From assembly GCA_016711285.1 (NCBI GenBank), contig JADJTG010000002.1, positions 806,001 through 870,000 on the forward strand: 64,000 nt of DNA. Direction: 5' to 3'. The notes under the pieces were generated by a model. It did not search any database. It was not told the DNA's origin and saw only the letters and a list, made by a program, of their open reading frames with translations. Position 1 is the first letter of the stretch, and every line of letters begins with the position of its first letter. A program made the translations under genes and the position numbers. This document shows, in pieces, positions 55,288-64,000 of the stretch. Source of the stretch: Sphingobacteriales bacterium. GTDB lineage: Bacteria; Bacteroidota; Bacteroidia; Chitinophagales; UBA2359.

Positions 55288-55327
55288 AAAAGCGGCTTTT
55301 CCTGCATAATGGGAATGAGCCGCTTTT
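55288..55327 (+). terminator. Terminator after the small lipoprotein gene
   Basis: Ten-bp stem AAAAGCGGCT / AGCCGCTTTT with a roughly 20-nt loop, followed by ATTTTT. Confidence 0.8.
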
Positions 55328-55466
55328 ATTTTTATAAAGAAAGTTAAAAAACAAACAAATTCCACAACAATATACGAACTTTGTACATTGGTGCGTTTGT
55401 TTTATATTGTTGTTGGTTTTGAATATTGATTTTTAATTAAACACTACCATATTTACATAAAAAATT

Positions 55467-55871
55467 ATGACTCGTTTGCTCACCCCTTTGGAATTAAAAG
55501 TGATGAATTTACTTTGGAAAATGAAAGAAGCCTTTGTAAAACAGTTAGTAGAAAAATGGCAGGAAAGCGAAAAACCCGCTTATAATACCGTTTCTACTAC
55601 GGTGCGTATTTTGGAGGAAAAAGGTTTTATTCAGCATAAGACGGTAGGTAGAGGCTTTATTTATTTTCCTACTATCAGCAAAGTAGCTTATCAAAAAATG
55701 CACGTTGCCAATGTATTGGAAAATCTTTTTGCTGGTTCGCGCAGCGGTTTTATATCAGCATTGATGGGCAACGATGAAAAATTATCGGCAGAAGAAATAT
55801 CTACTTTGCGCCGTATGATAGATGGTCAGGAAGCGGCGGAGCAAAATACCACTGTTTCATCAACAAAATGA
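55467..55871 (+). CDS. BlaI/MecI/CopY family transcriptional repressor
   Basis: 134 residues. A winged-helix DNA-binding domain (LTPLELKVMNLLWKMKEAFV, NTVSTTVRILEEKGFIQHK) is followed by a dimerisation helix region (SALMGNDEKLSAEEISTLRR). In the classic system this repressor is cleaved by the M56 sensor protease encoded next door. The M56 gene follows by 58 bp on the same strand, making a BlaI-BlaR1-like pair. No beta-lactamase gene is present. Confidence 0.92.
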   Translation: MTRLLTPLELKVMNLLWKMKEAFVKQLVEKWQESEKPAYNTVSTTVRILEEKGFIQHKTVGRGFIYFPTISKVAYQKMHVANVLENLFAGSRSGFISALMGNDEKLSAEEISTLRRMIDGQEAAEQNTTVSSTK

Positions 55872-55929
55872 CGATATACTTTTCAGGTATGTATATTTTT
55901 TAAAACTGCTCTCTCTTTGTATCAGTTTT

Positions 55930-57099
55930 ATGCTTAGTTATCTGCTTCTGTCTTATATTACGCTGCTTATCGGAACGGCACTGTATCTTTTGCTGATACG
56001 CCGCCGTTTTTCGGCACTATTGTGCAAAAGAGCTGTTTTGATGCTACTCGCTATATCGGTAGTGATGCCTTTGTATTGCGTATATCAGTATCGCATCAAT
56101 CCCGAACCACAAGTAATAGTTCAGCACCAAATAGCCCTTACCAACGATATTTGCAACGAATACTGCTTTGCCGACCCTGCCTCCGTTGATTCCTGTTGGT
56201 CTTTGGCTATCAGTCAGGCACAGTTTTGTCATTGCGCTCATATAGAAAAGAAAAACATTATCGTATATCACAACAACAACTGGTATAGTTTTTTATCCAA
56301 ACAGGAGAATACTTTTGCTTCGCTGATTATAGGTGCGGGGGTGTTGTTGGTCGTTTCTTTTACGCTGCAAATTATTTGGTTGCTCTATATTATTGCCACT
56401 TCAAAACAAGAAACACTGTATATCGCTGGAAAAAAAATCATTTTATTGCGTCCGCGAAAAAAAATGCCGATAGGCTCTTTTTATTTATGGAATAAATATA
56501 TGATTTGGCAAGATAGTAAGCAGGAACTGAATGCACAAGAGCGCGAAGCGATTTTGATGCACGAATATTCTCATATCTGCCAAAAAGACACCTGGATAAA
56601 AATGTTTATTCATTTGGCACAAGTGCTGTGGTGTGTGCATCCAGCATATTATTTTCTTCGCCGCGAGTTGTTGCGCCTCAGCGAGCACATCGCCGATGAA
56701 GTGGCAGCCCTGCATTTGGGCAATGTGCGCCAATATGCGTATTTACTGCTGAAAATGGAAAGCCGCGAACCACTCCCCGCCGCGCTGTCGGCGTTTAGCA
56801 ATAATAGTTTGCTGCACGAGCGCATACAATATCTGCTCAATCCGCAGTTGCATCATCATCGCTTACCCACTGCCACGCGCTATTGGAGCAGTATCGTTAT
56901 CGCCGCCATAGCAATAGTGATGAGTTTCACTTCGCAAAGGATTTTTCCTTACATCACCCAACAAACCGACCGTTTGCAAGTATATGAAGCCTTGCATCGC
57001 GAATACGAAACCTGCGGTAAAACCATTTTTTGCGCCCATTGCTTGGCAAAAAGTATTTATGACAAAGATATAGCCGACAAATCTGTTATTGTTGAGTAA
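55930..57099 (+). CDS. M56-family (BlaR1-like) membrane zinc metallopeptidase
   Basis: 389 residues from the ATG at 55930 (MLSYLLLSYITLLIGTALYLL). An upstream ATG at 55822 would overlap the BlaI gene by 50 bp and is less likely. It has four membrane segments and a cytoplasmic/periplasmic protease with HEYSH (about 211-215) and the downstream acidic ligand region (LRLSEHIADEVAALHLG). Unlike BlaR1, the C-terminal part after the last membrane helix is short (about 60 residues, with two Cys pairs), and there is no penicillin-binding sensor domain. So the signal it senses is unknown. Confidence 0.87.
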   Translation: MLSYLLLSYITLLIGTALYLLLIRRRFSALLCKRAVLMLLAISVVMPLYCVYQYRINPEPQVIVQHQIALTNDICNEYCFADPASVDSCWSLAISQAQFCHCAHIEKKNIIVYHNNNWYSFLSKQENTFASLIIGAGVLLVVSFTLQIIWLLYIIATSKQETLYIAGKKIILLRPRKKMPIGSFYLWNKYMIWQDSKQELNAQEREAILMHEYSHICQKDTWIKMFIHLAQVLWCVHPAYYFLRRELLRLSEHIADEVAALHLGNVRQYAYLLLKMESREPLPAALSAFSNNSLLHERIQYLLNPQLHHHRLPTATRYWSSIVIAAIAIVMSFTSQRIFPYITQQTDRLQVYEALHREYETCGKTIFCAHCLAKSIYDKDIADKSVIVE

Positions 57100-57225
57100 A
57101 TTTGCAGCACTTTTTGTGGGTAGCCGTATATTTTTTTCAACCACTTTTTTGCAGTATCTTTTTTACCCTAAAAATCTCTGAATTTTTTTTCAAAGGAAAT
57201 CACAAAATACAATAAATAAAATATT

Positions 57226-57690
57226 ATGAGCTTAGAAAATACCATAAACGAAGCTATCAAACAGGCTATGAAAGCAAAAAATGCCGGTGAATTGCGTGCT
57301 TTGCGTGCAATTAAGTCGGCGATATTATTGGCAAAAACCGCCGAAAACGCCAACGATGTATTGAGTACCGATGACGAAATTAAATTGCTCACAAAACTGA
57401 GCAAACAACGCCAAGATGCGATACAAATTTACAAAACACAGCAGCGCGAGGATTTGGCAGAAAAAGAAATAGAAGAATTGGAGGTAATTATGCAATTTTT
57501 GCCCAAACAACTCACCCGCGACGAACTGATTCAGGAGGTGCGCAACATCATTGCCGAAACAGGTGCTGCTTCGCCCAAGGATATGGGAAAAGTAATGGCA
57601 ATTGCCAGCAAAGCCTTAGCCGGAAAAGCCGAAGGCAGTGCCGTATCGGCGGTAGTAAAAGAACTGCTGAATAATACAACAGGAGCATAA
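57226..57690 (+). CDS. GatB/YqeY domain protein
   Basis: 154 residues, the stand-alone YqeY family related to the C-terminal helical domain of the amidotransferase subunit GatB. Signatures are IKQAMKAKNAGELRALRAIKSA, QRQDAIQIYKTQQREDLAEKE and QFLPKQLTRDEL, with a C-terminal segment (GKVMAIASKALAGKAEGSAV). It may interact with tRNA or tRNA-dependent amidation. It is 48 bp upstream of a nitroreductase gene. Confidence 0.92.
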   Translation: MSLENTINEAIKQAMKAKNAGELRALRAIKSAILLAKTAENANDVLSTDDEIKLLTKLSKQRQDAIQIYKTQQREDLAEKEIEELEVIMQFLPKQLTRDELIQEVRNIIAETGAASPKDMGKVMAIASKALAGKAEGSAVSAVVKELLNNTTGA

Positions 57691-57738
57691 ATAACCAATG
57701 CTCTGTCTTTTATATCAAATTTATCCTTTTTATTTTTT

Positions 57739-58350
57739 GTGAATACAGATGTTTCTGTGGCTGCTATCAATGAAATAATAGCAATGCGCCGTTCCGTAAA
57801 GCCGGAAGATTTTGATACAACACGCAAAGTGCCGCGTGAAGTTGTAGAAAATATGCTCGCCAATGCCAACTGGGCTCCTACACATGCCTACACCGAGCCT
57901 TGGCGGTTTAAAGTATTTGCCAGTCCAGAGTCGCTAAAAGACTTAGGGCTTTTTGAAGCCGAATACTACAAAAGCCAAAGTAGTGCTGACACTTTCAATA
58001 ACAAAAAATATGAAAAAGCGCAGCAGCGACCTTTGTATGCTTCGTATGTGATTGCGATATGCTGGAAACGGCAAGCCAACGAAGCTGCCAAAATTATTCC
58101 CGAAACAGAAGAAATAGCAGCAGTGGCGTGTGCGGTGATGAATATGTGGCTCACAGCAACGGCTTATGGAGTGTCGTGTTTTTGGGGAACAGGCGGCAGC
58201 ACCTATTCCAACGCTTTACGCAATTTTTTGGCGTTGCAGCACAATGAGCAATGTTTGGGATTTTTGTATGTAGGTTATGCCGCCGCAGATGCAGCAATGA
58301 AGGCAGGAAGGAGATTGACAGCGATAACAGAAAAAGCCGTGTGGTTATAA
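57739..58350 (+). CDS. Nitroreductase-family flavoprotein
   Basis: 203 residues, FMN-dependent nitroreductase fold: AMRRSVKPEDF and the FMN-site segment LANANWAPTHAYTEPWRFKVF at the start, then VACAVMNMWLTATAYGVSCFWGTGG and LGFLYVGYA near the end. The likely start is GTG at 57739. Physiological substrate unknown; related enzymes reduce quinones or nitro compounds. Confidence 0.9.
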   Translation: MNTDVSVAAINEIIAMRRSVKPEDFDTTRKVPREVVENMLANANWAPTHAYTEPWRFKVFASPESLKDLGLFEAEYYKSQSSADTFNNKKYEKAQQRPLYASYVIAICWKRQANEAAKIIPETEEIAAVACAVMNMWLTATAYGVSCFWGTGGSTYSNALRNFLALQHNEQCLGFLYVGYAAADAAMKAGRRLTAITEKAVWL

Positions 58351-58357
58351 AAAAAAA

Positions 58358-58383
58358 CGACCGATGCCTCTCGGCGTCGGTCG
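58358..58383 (-). terminator. Terminator for the minus-strand gene at 58.5-59.7 kb
   Basis: Stem of about 11 bp, CGACCGATGCC / GGCGTCGGTCG (one wobble pair), with a 4-nt loop. On the minus strand it is followed by a run of T. Confidence 0.7.
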
Positions 58384-58538
58384 CAGCATAGCTCACATCA
58401 AAAAGTTAAACCTTCAAAACCTATCATATAGACTGTTTTTTTTAATAAAGTCACAAAAAAACAGTCATAAATATTTAAAATGTTGTTTATTTTAAATAAA
58501 ACAAATAACAAACCGCCGTCACCGGGATAGCTTTTTGT

Positions 58539-59735
58539 TTATTTTCTGCCCAAAGTAGCCGACAAATTGATTTCGGCACTAATGCCTATAAAGGGTTTTA
58601 GTTTGATTTCTTTGTCTTTGCTGAGGTTATCTTTATTTTGTTCAATAAAAGTTGCTCCTGCATTGATGCGTACAAATTGCAAAGCACGATACCCCAGTGC
58701 CAAATAAAAAGGTCGTTTGATAAAAGGGCCACTCATGACCTGATTATTGTCGTCTTTGAGGTCGGTGATGAAAACACCTGTGGAGATGGCAGTATTTTTG
58801 AAAAATGCCGGAGCCAATGCAGACCCCGAAAAAGGTATAGATACGCCCACAAAAGGAGCCGAAGCAGTAGAAACATCAGTGCCGTCATTATTGAGATATA
58901 TTCCACCATAGCCTACATTTACTGCCAAATAGTTGCGCGTGGACTCTACGGGATAACTGGCAATATCGCTGCTACCCTGAAAAGCATACAAATCATTTTT
59001 GAGATAAGAGCCGAGTTCTTCGTTGAGGATTTTGTTCAACTCTTCCACCTGCTGATTAGCTCCCAATAATTTTTCGGTGCTTTTTTTCATGTTTTTATCT
59101 TCTTTCTGCTCTTTATCCTTGATATCCAACTTAAAATCAATAGCTTGTTCGGATTTACTAATCTGACGCAACTTTTGCGAAATTATGGTAGAGTAGCCAT
59201 CAAACGGCATATCATACATACTCTTGTGATTAGACAATCCTTTTTTTGTTATTGTGTTCAGTTCGCGCAATACTGTTTTGCGGTTTTTATTCATACGCAA
59301 ATGGTTGCCTTTTGCCACAAAGGTAGATTGCAGGTATTTATTCATAGACTGCACAATTTCTTTGCGGGCAGCCTCTTTGTTTTTATTGTCAGCAACTTTA
59401 TAATTACTGAGTTTAAAATCATAATTATTGCTGCTACGCAATTTATAGTTCACAGGGATTTCAAATTGGTTGCCTTTATTGGTAACACTGCGTGTCCAAC
59501 GGTTGATGTATAAAGGACTGCGATGCTTGCCGGCTTTAAAAATTTCAATTTGCACCATGTCCGTTGTTTGGGTTATTTCGCCATTTACAATAAAGTTGGT
59601 TTCGGCGGGCAATTCGTTTCCTTTATTAAATAAATTGCGTTCGCGGTCGTACAAAATGGTTTCGTATTGTGCTTGCAGCCCCCAAGAAAACAAGAAGAGA
59701 GCCAATAAGGTCAAAAATGATTTTCTGATACTCAT
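58539..59735 (-). CDS. Hypothetical exported protein, 398 residues
   Basis: Signal peptide (about 1-22, ending GLQAQ), then a hydrophilic helical region with charged low-complexity stretches (KLDIKDKEQKEDKNMKKSTE, about 200-220). A C-terminal segment looks like an outer-membrane barrel (NYLAVNVGYGGIYLN, FVGVSIPFSG, PFIGISAEINLSATLGRK). I know of no named family. It could be an outer-membrane protein with a periplasmic helical part. It has its own terminator. Confidence 0.65.
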   Translation of the reverse strand: MSIRKSFLTLLALFLFSWGLQAQYETILYDRERNLFNKGNELPAETNFIVNGEITQTTDMVQIEIFKAGKHRSPLYINRWTRSVTNKGNQFEIPVNYKLRSSNNYDFKLSNYKVADNKNKEAARKEIVQSMNKYLQSTFVAKGNHLRMNKNRKTVLRELNTITKKGLSNHKSMYDMPFDGYSTIISQKLRQISKSEQAIDFKLDIKDKEQKEDKNMKKSTEKLLGANQQVEELNKILNEELGSYLKNDLYAFQGSSDIASYPVESTRNYLAVNVGYGGIYLNNDGTDVSTASAPFVGVSIPFSGSALAPAFFKNTAISTGVFITDLKDDNNQVMSGPFIKRPFYLALGYRALQFVRINAGATFIEQNKDNLSKDKEIKLKPFIGISAEINLSATLGRK

Positions 59736-60022
59736 AATAAAAAATAATTAGTTTTAGATGAAGTAAAATAAAGAATTATAAATAAAATATACACAGCTCC
59801 TATATATAGAACAATCTTTTTATCTAAATATTTAAAACTCAAAACATACGCATAAATTCAAATATAGCGGTGTTTAAAAGTATCGTTGTTGTTATAAAAA
59901 AACGATTAGGTAATAATGATGAAGTAATTTGTCGAAAAAAAAAACATTTCAACAATGCTGTATAGTGGCAAAAATAACATTTGACACAAAAGCAAATGGG
60001 GGTGGGCAATCGGGGAATAATA

Positions 60023-60247
60023 TTAATCGGTCGGAGGGTCATTATCCGAAGAGCGTTCACCGGCAGATTTATCGTTTTTATACATATCCCGTAGCATATT
60101 TTTGTAAGAAAGTGCCTGCTTAATAGTAAACAAGTCCACCACTTCAGTTACATATTTCAGTAACGAAATGGAGTGCATCACTTGTTTTTTCAGCGATTCG
60201 GGGGCTTTTATTTCCGCGTCTAACTGTTCAAAAATATTAGGTCTGGT
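60023..60247 (-). CDS. Small protein downstream of an ECF sigma factor
   Basis: About 75-85 residues. The more likely start is the inner ATG giving MQTRPNIFEQLDAEIKAPES; an ATG ten codons further out is also open. It is soluble and helical (SLKKQVMHSISLLKYVTEVV, LFTIKQALSYKNMLRD) with an acidic tail. It sits about 70 bp after the sigma-factor gene, as small proteins of this type often do in Bacteroidota, so it may be an accessory or anti-sigma-like partner. That role is inferred from position only. Confidence 0.6.
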   Translation of the reverse strand, partial: TRPNIFEQLDAEIKAPESLKKQVMHSISLLKYVTEVVDLFTIKQALSYKNMLRDMYKNDKSAGERSSDNDPPTD

Positions 60248-60317
60248 TTGCATGGCGATTCTTTGGTTAAAATGAGACACATAAAGAAGAAGTTAAGTTT
60301 CATTTTCGGATAATTTT

Positions 60318-60911
60318 TTAAAAAATATTTAAGTCTTTATCCTTTTGAAATAACTCATAAATACGATTTCTGGCTCTCAATAGCCGCATTTTTACGGCAC
60401 TTTGTGATACATTAATGGTATCTGCTATGTCTTTCACACCTAAATCATCTTGATACTTCATCAACAGAACGGCTCTTTCCTCCGGTGTTATTTGCTGCAG
60501 GTACTCTCGTAATTTGGAAATTTTTATATCGTATAAAATTTGCTTTTCTATATCCAAATTAGATTTATCCTCTATATCATCGGTTATTTCTTCTTCTTCT
60601 AAAACGGATACAAGCTGGCGGCTTTTCTTTTTTAAAAAATTAATACTTTCGTTATAAGTAATGCGATAAATCCAAGTAGCAAAAGAGGCTTGTTGTTTAA
60701 ATGCGGATAAACTGGTAAATATTTTTATAAAAATATTATGCGACAAATCTTTGGCATCTTCCTCATTTTGTGTCATAGAATGTGTTTTCCTGTAAATTTT
60801 ATCTGCATATCTATTATACAACTCTTCAAAGCAGTCAGATTGCTTATCCTCCACTATGAGTTTTATAATATCTTCATCGGATAATTTTTTTAAATCTCTA
60901 CGGAACGACAT
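60318..60911 (-). CDS. ECF-type RNA polymerase sigma factor
   Basis: 197 residues. The sigma-2 region is at about 20-90 (CFEELYNRYADKIYRKT, DAKDLSHNIFIKIF, FATWIYRITYNESINFLKKK) and sigma-4 at about 135-190 (EERAVLLMKYQDDLGVKDIADTINVS-type sequence, then QSAVKMRLLRARNRIY). No membrane anti-sigma gene with a zinc motif follows; instead there is the small soluble gene at 60023. Target promoters unknown. Confidence 0.93.
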   Translation of the reverse strand: MSFRRDLKKLSDEDIIKLIVEDKQSDCFEELYNRYADKIYRKTHSMTQNEEDAKDLSHNIFIKIFTSLSAFKQQASFATWIYRITYNESINFLKKKSRQLVSVLEEEEITDDIEDKSNLDIEKQILYDIKISKLREYLQQITPEERAVLLMKYQDDLGVKDIADTINVSQSAVKMRLLRARNRIYELFQKDKDLNIF

Positions 60912-60967
60912 TCAATGAAAGGGTCTAAACTTTTATTGTACTTTTTAGATAACTGAAACAAAAATGG

Positions 60968-62017
60968 TCACTGATTTGTGAACAAAAATCCTTGATTATT
61001 ATTTAAAAAAGAGAGCGGTATTTCTTTGTCTAAATGTTTGTATGCCATCTCGGTGGCTTCTCTGCCGCGCGGTGTGCGCTTCAGGTAGCCCTCCTTTATC
61101 AAAAATGGCTCATAGACTTCTTCCAGTGTACCGGCTTCTTCGCTTACGGCAGTGGCTATGGTAGTGATACCAACCGGGCCACCGCCGAACTTATCAATGA
61201 TAGTGGACAAAATACGGTTGTCCATTTCATCTAATCCGTGCTCATCTACATTGAGTGCTTCAAGGGATATGCGAGCGATGGATAAATCTATGTTTCCGTT
61301 TCCTTTTATTTGGGCAAAGTCGCGCACACGGCGCAGCAAGGCATTGGCAATACGCGGAGTGCCGCGGCTACGTCTTGCTATTTCATACGCGCCCTCTGTT
61401 TCGATGGGAGTTTGGAGTAAATATGCCGAGCGGTTTACGATTTTTATCAGCGTATCTACGTCGTAGTATTCCATACGGCAGGTGATACCGAAGCGCGAGC
61501 GCATAGGTGCCGACAATAAGCCGGAGCGTGTGGTAGCTCCTACTAATGTAAACGGATTGAGGTTGATTTGAATGGAGCGAGCATTGGGACCGCTGTCAAT
61601 CATAATATCAATTGTAAAATCCTCCATTGCCGCATACAAGTATTCTTCTATTACTTTTCCCAAACGGTGTATTTCATCTATAAACAACACATCGTTGGGC
61701 TGTAAATTGGTAAGTAAACCAGCTAAATCACCGGGTTTTTCGAGTACGGGACCCGATGTGATTTTGATACCGACTCCCAACTCGTTGGCAACAATATGAG
61801 AGAGGGTGGTTTTTCCTAATCCGGGTGGCCCGTGAAGCAACACATGGTCAAGGGCTTCGCCGCGCCGTTTGGCTGCTTCTATAAAAATTTTAAGGTTATC
61901 CACCATTTTTTCCTGCCCTGTAAAATCAAGAAATTGTTTAGGACGCAAGGCACGCTCTAATTCCTGCTCTTCGGAGCTGAGTGTATTATTTTTTTGATGA
62001 AACGGAGATGTACTCAT
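60968..62017 (-). CDS. ruvB: Holliday junction branch-migration helicase RuvB
   Basis: 349 residues from the ATG at 62015-62017 (MSTSPFHQKNNTLSSEE); six extra upstream codons are open but less likely. Walker A GPPGLGKTTL and Walker B FIDEIHRLGKV are present, as are sensor/arginine-finger region GATTRSGLLSAPMRSRFG and the C-terminal winged helix with GGGPVGITTIATAVSEEAGT and RTPRGREATEMAY. RuvB drives branch migration with RuvA during recombination repair. ruvA and ruvC are not in the window. Confidence 0.97.
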   Translation of the reverse strand: MSTSPFHQKNNTLSSEEQELERALRPKQFLDFTGQEKMVDNLKIFIEAAKRRGEALDHVLLHGPPGLGKTTLSHIVANELGVGIKITSGPVLEKPGDLAGLLTNLQPNDVLFIDEIHRLGKVIEEYLYAAMEDFTIDIMIDSGPNARSIQINLNPFTLVGATTRSGLLSAPMRSRFGITCRMEYYDVDTLIKIVNRSAYLLQTPIETEGAYEIARRSRGTPRIANALLRRVRDFAQIKGNGNIDLSIARISLEALNVDEHGLDEMDNRILSTIIDKFGGGPVGITTIATAVSEEAGTLEEVYEPFLIKEGYLKRTPRGREATEMAYKHLDKEIPLSFLNNNQGFLFTNQ

Positions 62018-62956
62018 AGGTATTTCAGGTCGCAAAAAATGAATTTGCTGTCATTGAATTCACTAAAAACGATAACAAATATATGTTATACCATCAACAA
62101 ATTTAAATAAATTTGACTTTTATTTTGGCAAAATCCTAAAAATCAATATAATTAATTTATTATCAGTTATTTGTAAATAATTTTCAAAAGAAATAATATT
62201 GATACGATATAAACATATTTTAGGCATTTTTTTTGCTTGTATCAGAAAATAAATTATCTTTGTGCTATTCTTCAGCTAATACGGCGCATTTTTTATTAAA
62301 ACATTGCCGTTATTTTCAGTGTTATTTTTTTACGATAGACATTATAATTGTGTATATTTTGTAGATAGATTCCATAACTATACTTCAAAATCTTACTAAA
62401 TTCAACCATATAAATTCAGCTTTTGTATTATTTTCAGTTACTCAAATTCAATTTATTTTTGACTATCTTTGTATAAGTTCTGTACAACAGATTGTGTTTT
62501 TATTTACTGAAATATAATTATTTACATATTTTAATAAAAATACATATAAAAAAAACACAACAACTTGTATTTTTAAAAGTATTTAGATTTGGTGTTATCT
62601 TTTTTATGTATAAAATAATCAGGCAGGAAAGCATCACAGCTATTCAGTAAGCTACAAAACAATAATACAAAAAATTTAAACCAAATATGCAGTGTGATAT
62701 TCTTATACACTCATAAAAAATTATTTTTCGTTCATTTTCATAATCATACACAAGGCGGATAATATTTTATTCCTTACCATTCATCTGATTATTTACATCA
62801 TTTTTTTACATTTTTTTTTAAAAAGTATATTATTAAACAAAAACATATTCGGTAAAAAATTATTACCGATTTGGGAGTTGCTACTATAATACACCTTTTT
62901 TATACTGATACCATATTTTATTCATCCAATCATTTATCACAATTTAATTTCTTTTT
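62018..62956. other. Long AT-rich leader region between ruvB and rho
   Basis: About 940 bp without a protein-coding frame, extremely AT-rich. It must carry the divergent promoters. The only good promoter match (62231-62262) points toward rho and would give a leader of about 690 nt. A second TATCTTTG at 62464-62471 lacks a well-spaced TTG. A small RNA or a Rho-autoregulated leader is possible. Confidence 0.5.
62231..62262 (+). promoter_or_regulatory. Bacteroidota-type promoter toward rho
   Basis: TTTTG (62231-62235), 19 bp, then TATCTTTG (62255-62262), an exact fit to the -33 TTG / -7 TAnnTTTG consensus of Bacteroidota primary sigma promoters. Transcription should start near 62268. Confidence 0.55.
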
Positions 62957-64000
62957 ATGTACGACATCTTGCAACTAAATGACATGTTGCTGCCAGAGCT
63001 TCAAGAGATAGCAGAAAGTTTAGAAGTGAAAAATCCGAACAAACTTGAAAAACAAGACCTTATTTTTGAAATATTAGATCGTCAAGCTGTTAATCCGGAA
63101 GCTATCGAAAAAATAAAAAATAAAAAACAACAACAACAAAATAGTAATAAACATCTTAAACCTGCCGCTCCGGACCATAATAATAAAAAGAACCCGACAA
63201 AAGAGCGTGCTGCCGCTCCGCCTCCTCATAACAACGACAAAGGCAAGAAACAACATTCGCCTTCGCCTCAGGAGATGCCGACAACAACAATGGAAATTTT
63301 TGCCGAATCTACCCCACCAACCGAAAAAGAATCTGCAACTCCTGCTGCTCAAAAACAGCGCAAACATATACCTCGTAAGCCACAGGGTGCGGAATCGATG
63401 CAATTAGAACAATCTCGTCAAAAACCGCTGCCGCCTATTTTCAAGCAGGACATAAACTTCGTATCGCCGCCTGCCACCACAGAAAGCACGCCGCCACCTC
63501 CTACACCACCACCTGCCAATACAGCAGAAAATTCGCCTGCATCAACTCCGGAAACTCCGCCTGCCGTTGCCAAAACCGATAAAAAAAACAAAGAGTTTAT
63601 CAACGCATCTAAACTAATGCAAGAGCCGATAGCTTTAGGAGGCTCTAAATCTACACCACCTACGCCGCCTACTGCCACCAATATCGTAGCACTCATTGAA
63701 CCCGAACAACGCAAAGTGCAGCCGCAACAACCGGCAGGCAATCATCGCCAACAGCAACAAAACCAACAGCAAAATCAGCAGCCCAGACAACAGCAACAAC
63801 AAAATCAGCAGCAGCAACAAAAAAACAACAAAAAAGAGTCTATTTTTGATGTAGAGTTTGATGGCGTAATTAAAGCAAGCGGTGTGCTGGAAATGATGGC
63901 AGAAAATTACGGATTTTTGCGCTCGGTGGACTATAACTACCTCTCTTCGCCCGATGATGTGTATGTGTCGGCTTCGCAGGTAAAGTTATTCGGATTAAAA
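62957..64000 (+). CDS. rho: Transcription termination factor Rho, N-terminal part with long disordered insert (runs off the right edge)
   Basis: The open frame from the ATG at 62957 continues to the window edge (348 codons visible). The Rho N-terminal helical domain is at 1-55 (ILQLNDMLLPELQEIAESL). The next about 235 residues are low-complexity, first Lys/Asn/Pro-rich, then Pro/Thr-rich, then Gln/Asn-rich (about 255-290). The RNA-binding cold-shock domain then starts: FDGVIKASGVLEMMAENYGF, LRSVDYNYLSSPDDVYVS, SQVKLFGLK. This architecture is that of Bacteroidota Rho, whose disordered insert in Bacteroides thetaiotaomicron is reported to drive condensate formation. The ATPase domain lies outside the window. 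Confidence 0.95.
   Translation, partial: MYDILQLNDMLLPELQEIAESLEVKNPNKLEKQDLIFEILDRQAVNPEAIEKIKNKKQQQQNSNKHLKPAAPDHNNKKNPTKERAAAPPPHNNDKGKKQHSPSPQEMPTTTMEIFAESTPPTEKESATPAAQKQRKHIPRKPQGAESMQLEQSRQKPLPPIFKQDINFVSPPATTESTPPPPTPPPANTAENSPASTPETPPAVAKTDKKNKEFINASKLMQEPIALGGSKSTPPTPPTATNIVALIEPEQRKVQPQQPAGNHRQQQQNQQQNQQPRQQQQQNQQQQQKNNKKESIFDVEFDGVIKASGVLEMMAENYGFLRSVDYNYLSSPDDVYVSASQVKLFGLK

Noticed and set aside
59839..60060. 73-codon minus-strand frame
   Set aside because: Unstructured Ile/Thr/Arg-rich translation of an AT-rich spacer, overlapping the end of the small sigma-linked gene.

Overview
The window looks like chromosomal DNA of a free-living, gliding member of the Bacteroidota, probably near the Saprospirales/Chitinophagales. 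Supporting signs are type IX secretion (T9SS) C-terminal sorting domains on five secreted proteins, the gliding genes gldA and gldF, the Bacteroidota-type Rho with a long disordered insert, families largely restricted to the phylum (DUF2279, DUF6702, choice-of-anchor B), AT-rich spacers and TATCTTTG-like -7 promoter elements. I see no rRNA, tRNA, CRISPR array, phage or intact insertion sequence.

Layout. 1-7.3 kb: housekeeping genes (speA 3' end, an inositol-monophosphatase fusion, a peptidoglycan-binding repeat protein, heptose-phosphate adenylyltransferase, ctlX, rseP). 7.4-12.6 kb: a T9SS-secreted protein, an orphan VWA protein, and a purine pair in which guaD (guanine to xanthine) abuts the xanthine dehydrogenase small subunit. 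12.7-15.1 kb: an accessory patch with a barrel protein, a lipoprotein and an XRE regulator facing a double palindromic operator. 15.1-20.9 kb: a minus-strand gliding cluster (gldF, a 1035-residue TPR protein, gldA and a translationally coupled gene). 21-24.9 kb: DUF2279, GNAT, frr and a class II Fic protein. 25-32.8 kb: a tandem family of three leucine-rich-repeat T9SS proteins joined head to tail with 4-bp junctions, plus the first codons of a vanished fourth copy. 33.2-39.4 kb: an unknown conserved protein, a metal ABC permease fused to a DtxR-type domain, a 0.5-kb array of phased quasi-palindromes in the divergent promoter region, and an FG-GAP/VCBS T9SS protein. 39.4-64 kb: mostly ordinary genes (rhomboid, DUF2797, manC, Nif3, zinc-ribbon protein, rhodanese, HMA chaperone, ALDH, TonB receptor, FadL, BlaI/M56, YqeY, nitroreductase, ECF sigma, ruvB), ending in the 5' part of rho behind a 0.9-kb AT-rich leader.

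The most unusual item is the array at about 36.49-36.99 kb. It holds some 23 copies of a 14-bp quasi-palindrome (consensus CGTGAAMKTTTACG) spaced 21-22 bp apart, two helical turns, with two alternating spacer types. Diverged direct repeats of about 56-59 bp flank it. It is non-coding, is not CRISPR, and sits between divergent promoters.

A caution for any user: at least seven genes are broken by small lesions (speA, the 12.7-kb barrel gene, two LRR genes, the permease-DtxR gene, the VCBS gene, and an in-frame stop in xdhA). Most are single-base losses or gains in homopolymers or doublets, and a dense cluster of small deletions lies in the near-identical LRR paralogue. This pattern fits uncorrected long-read errors better than real gene decay, so I give merged extents for those genes.
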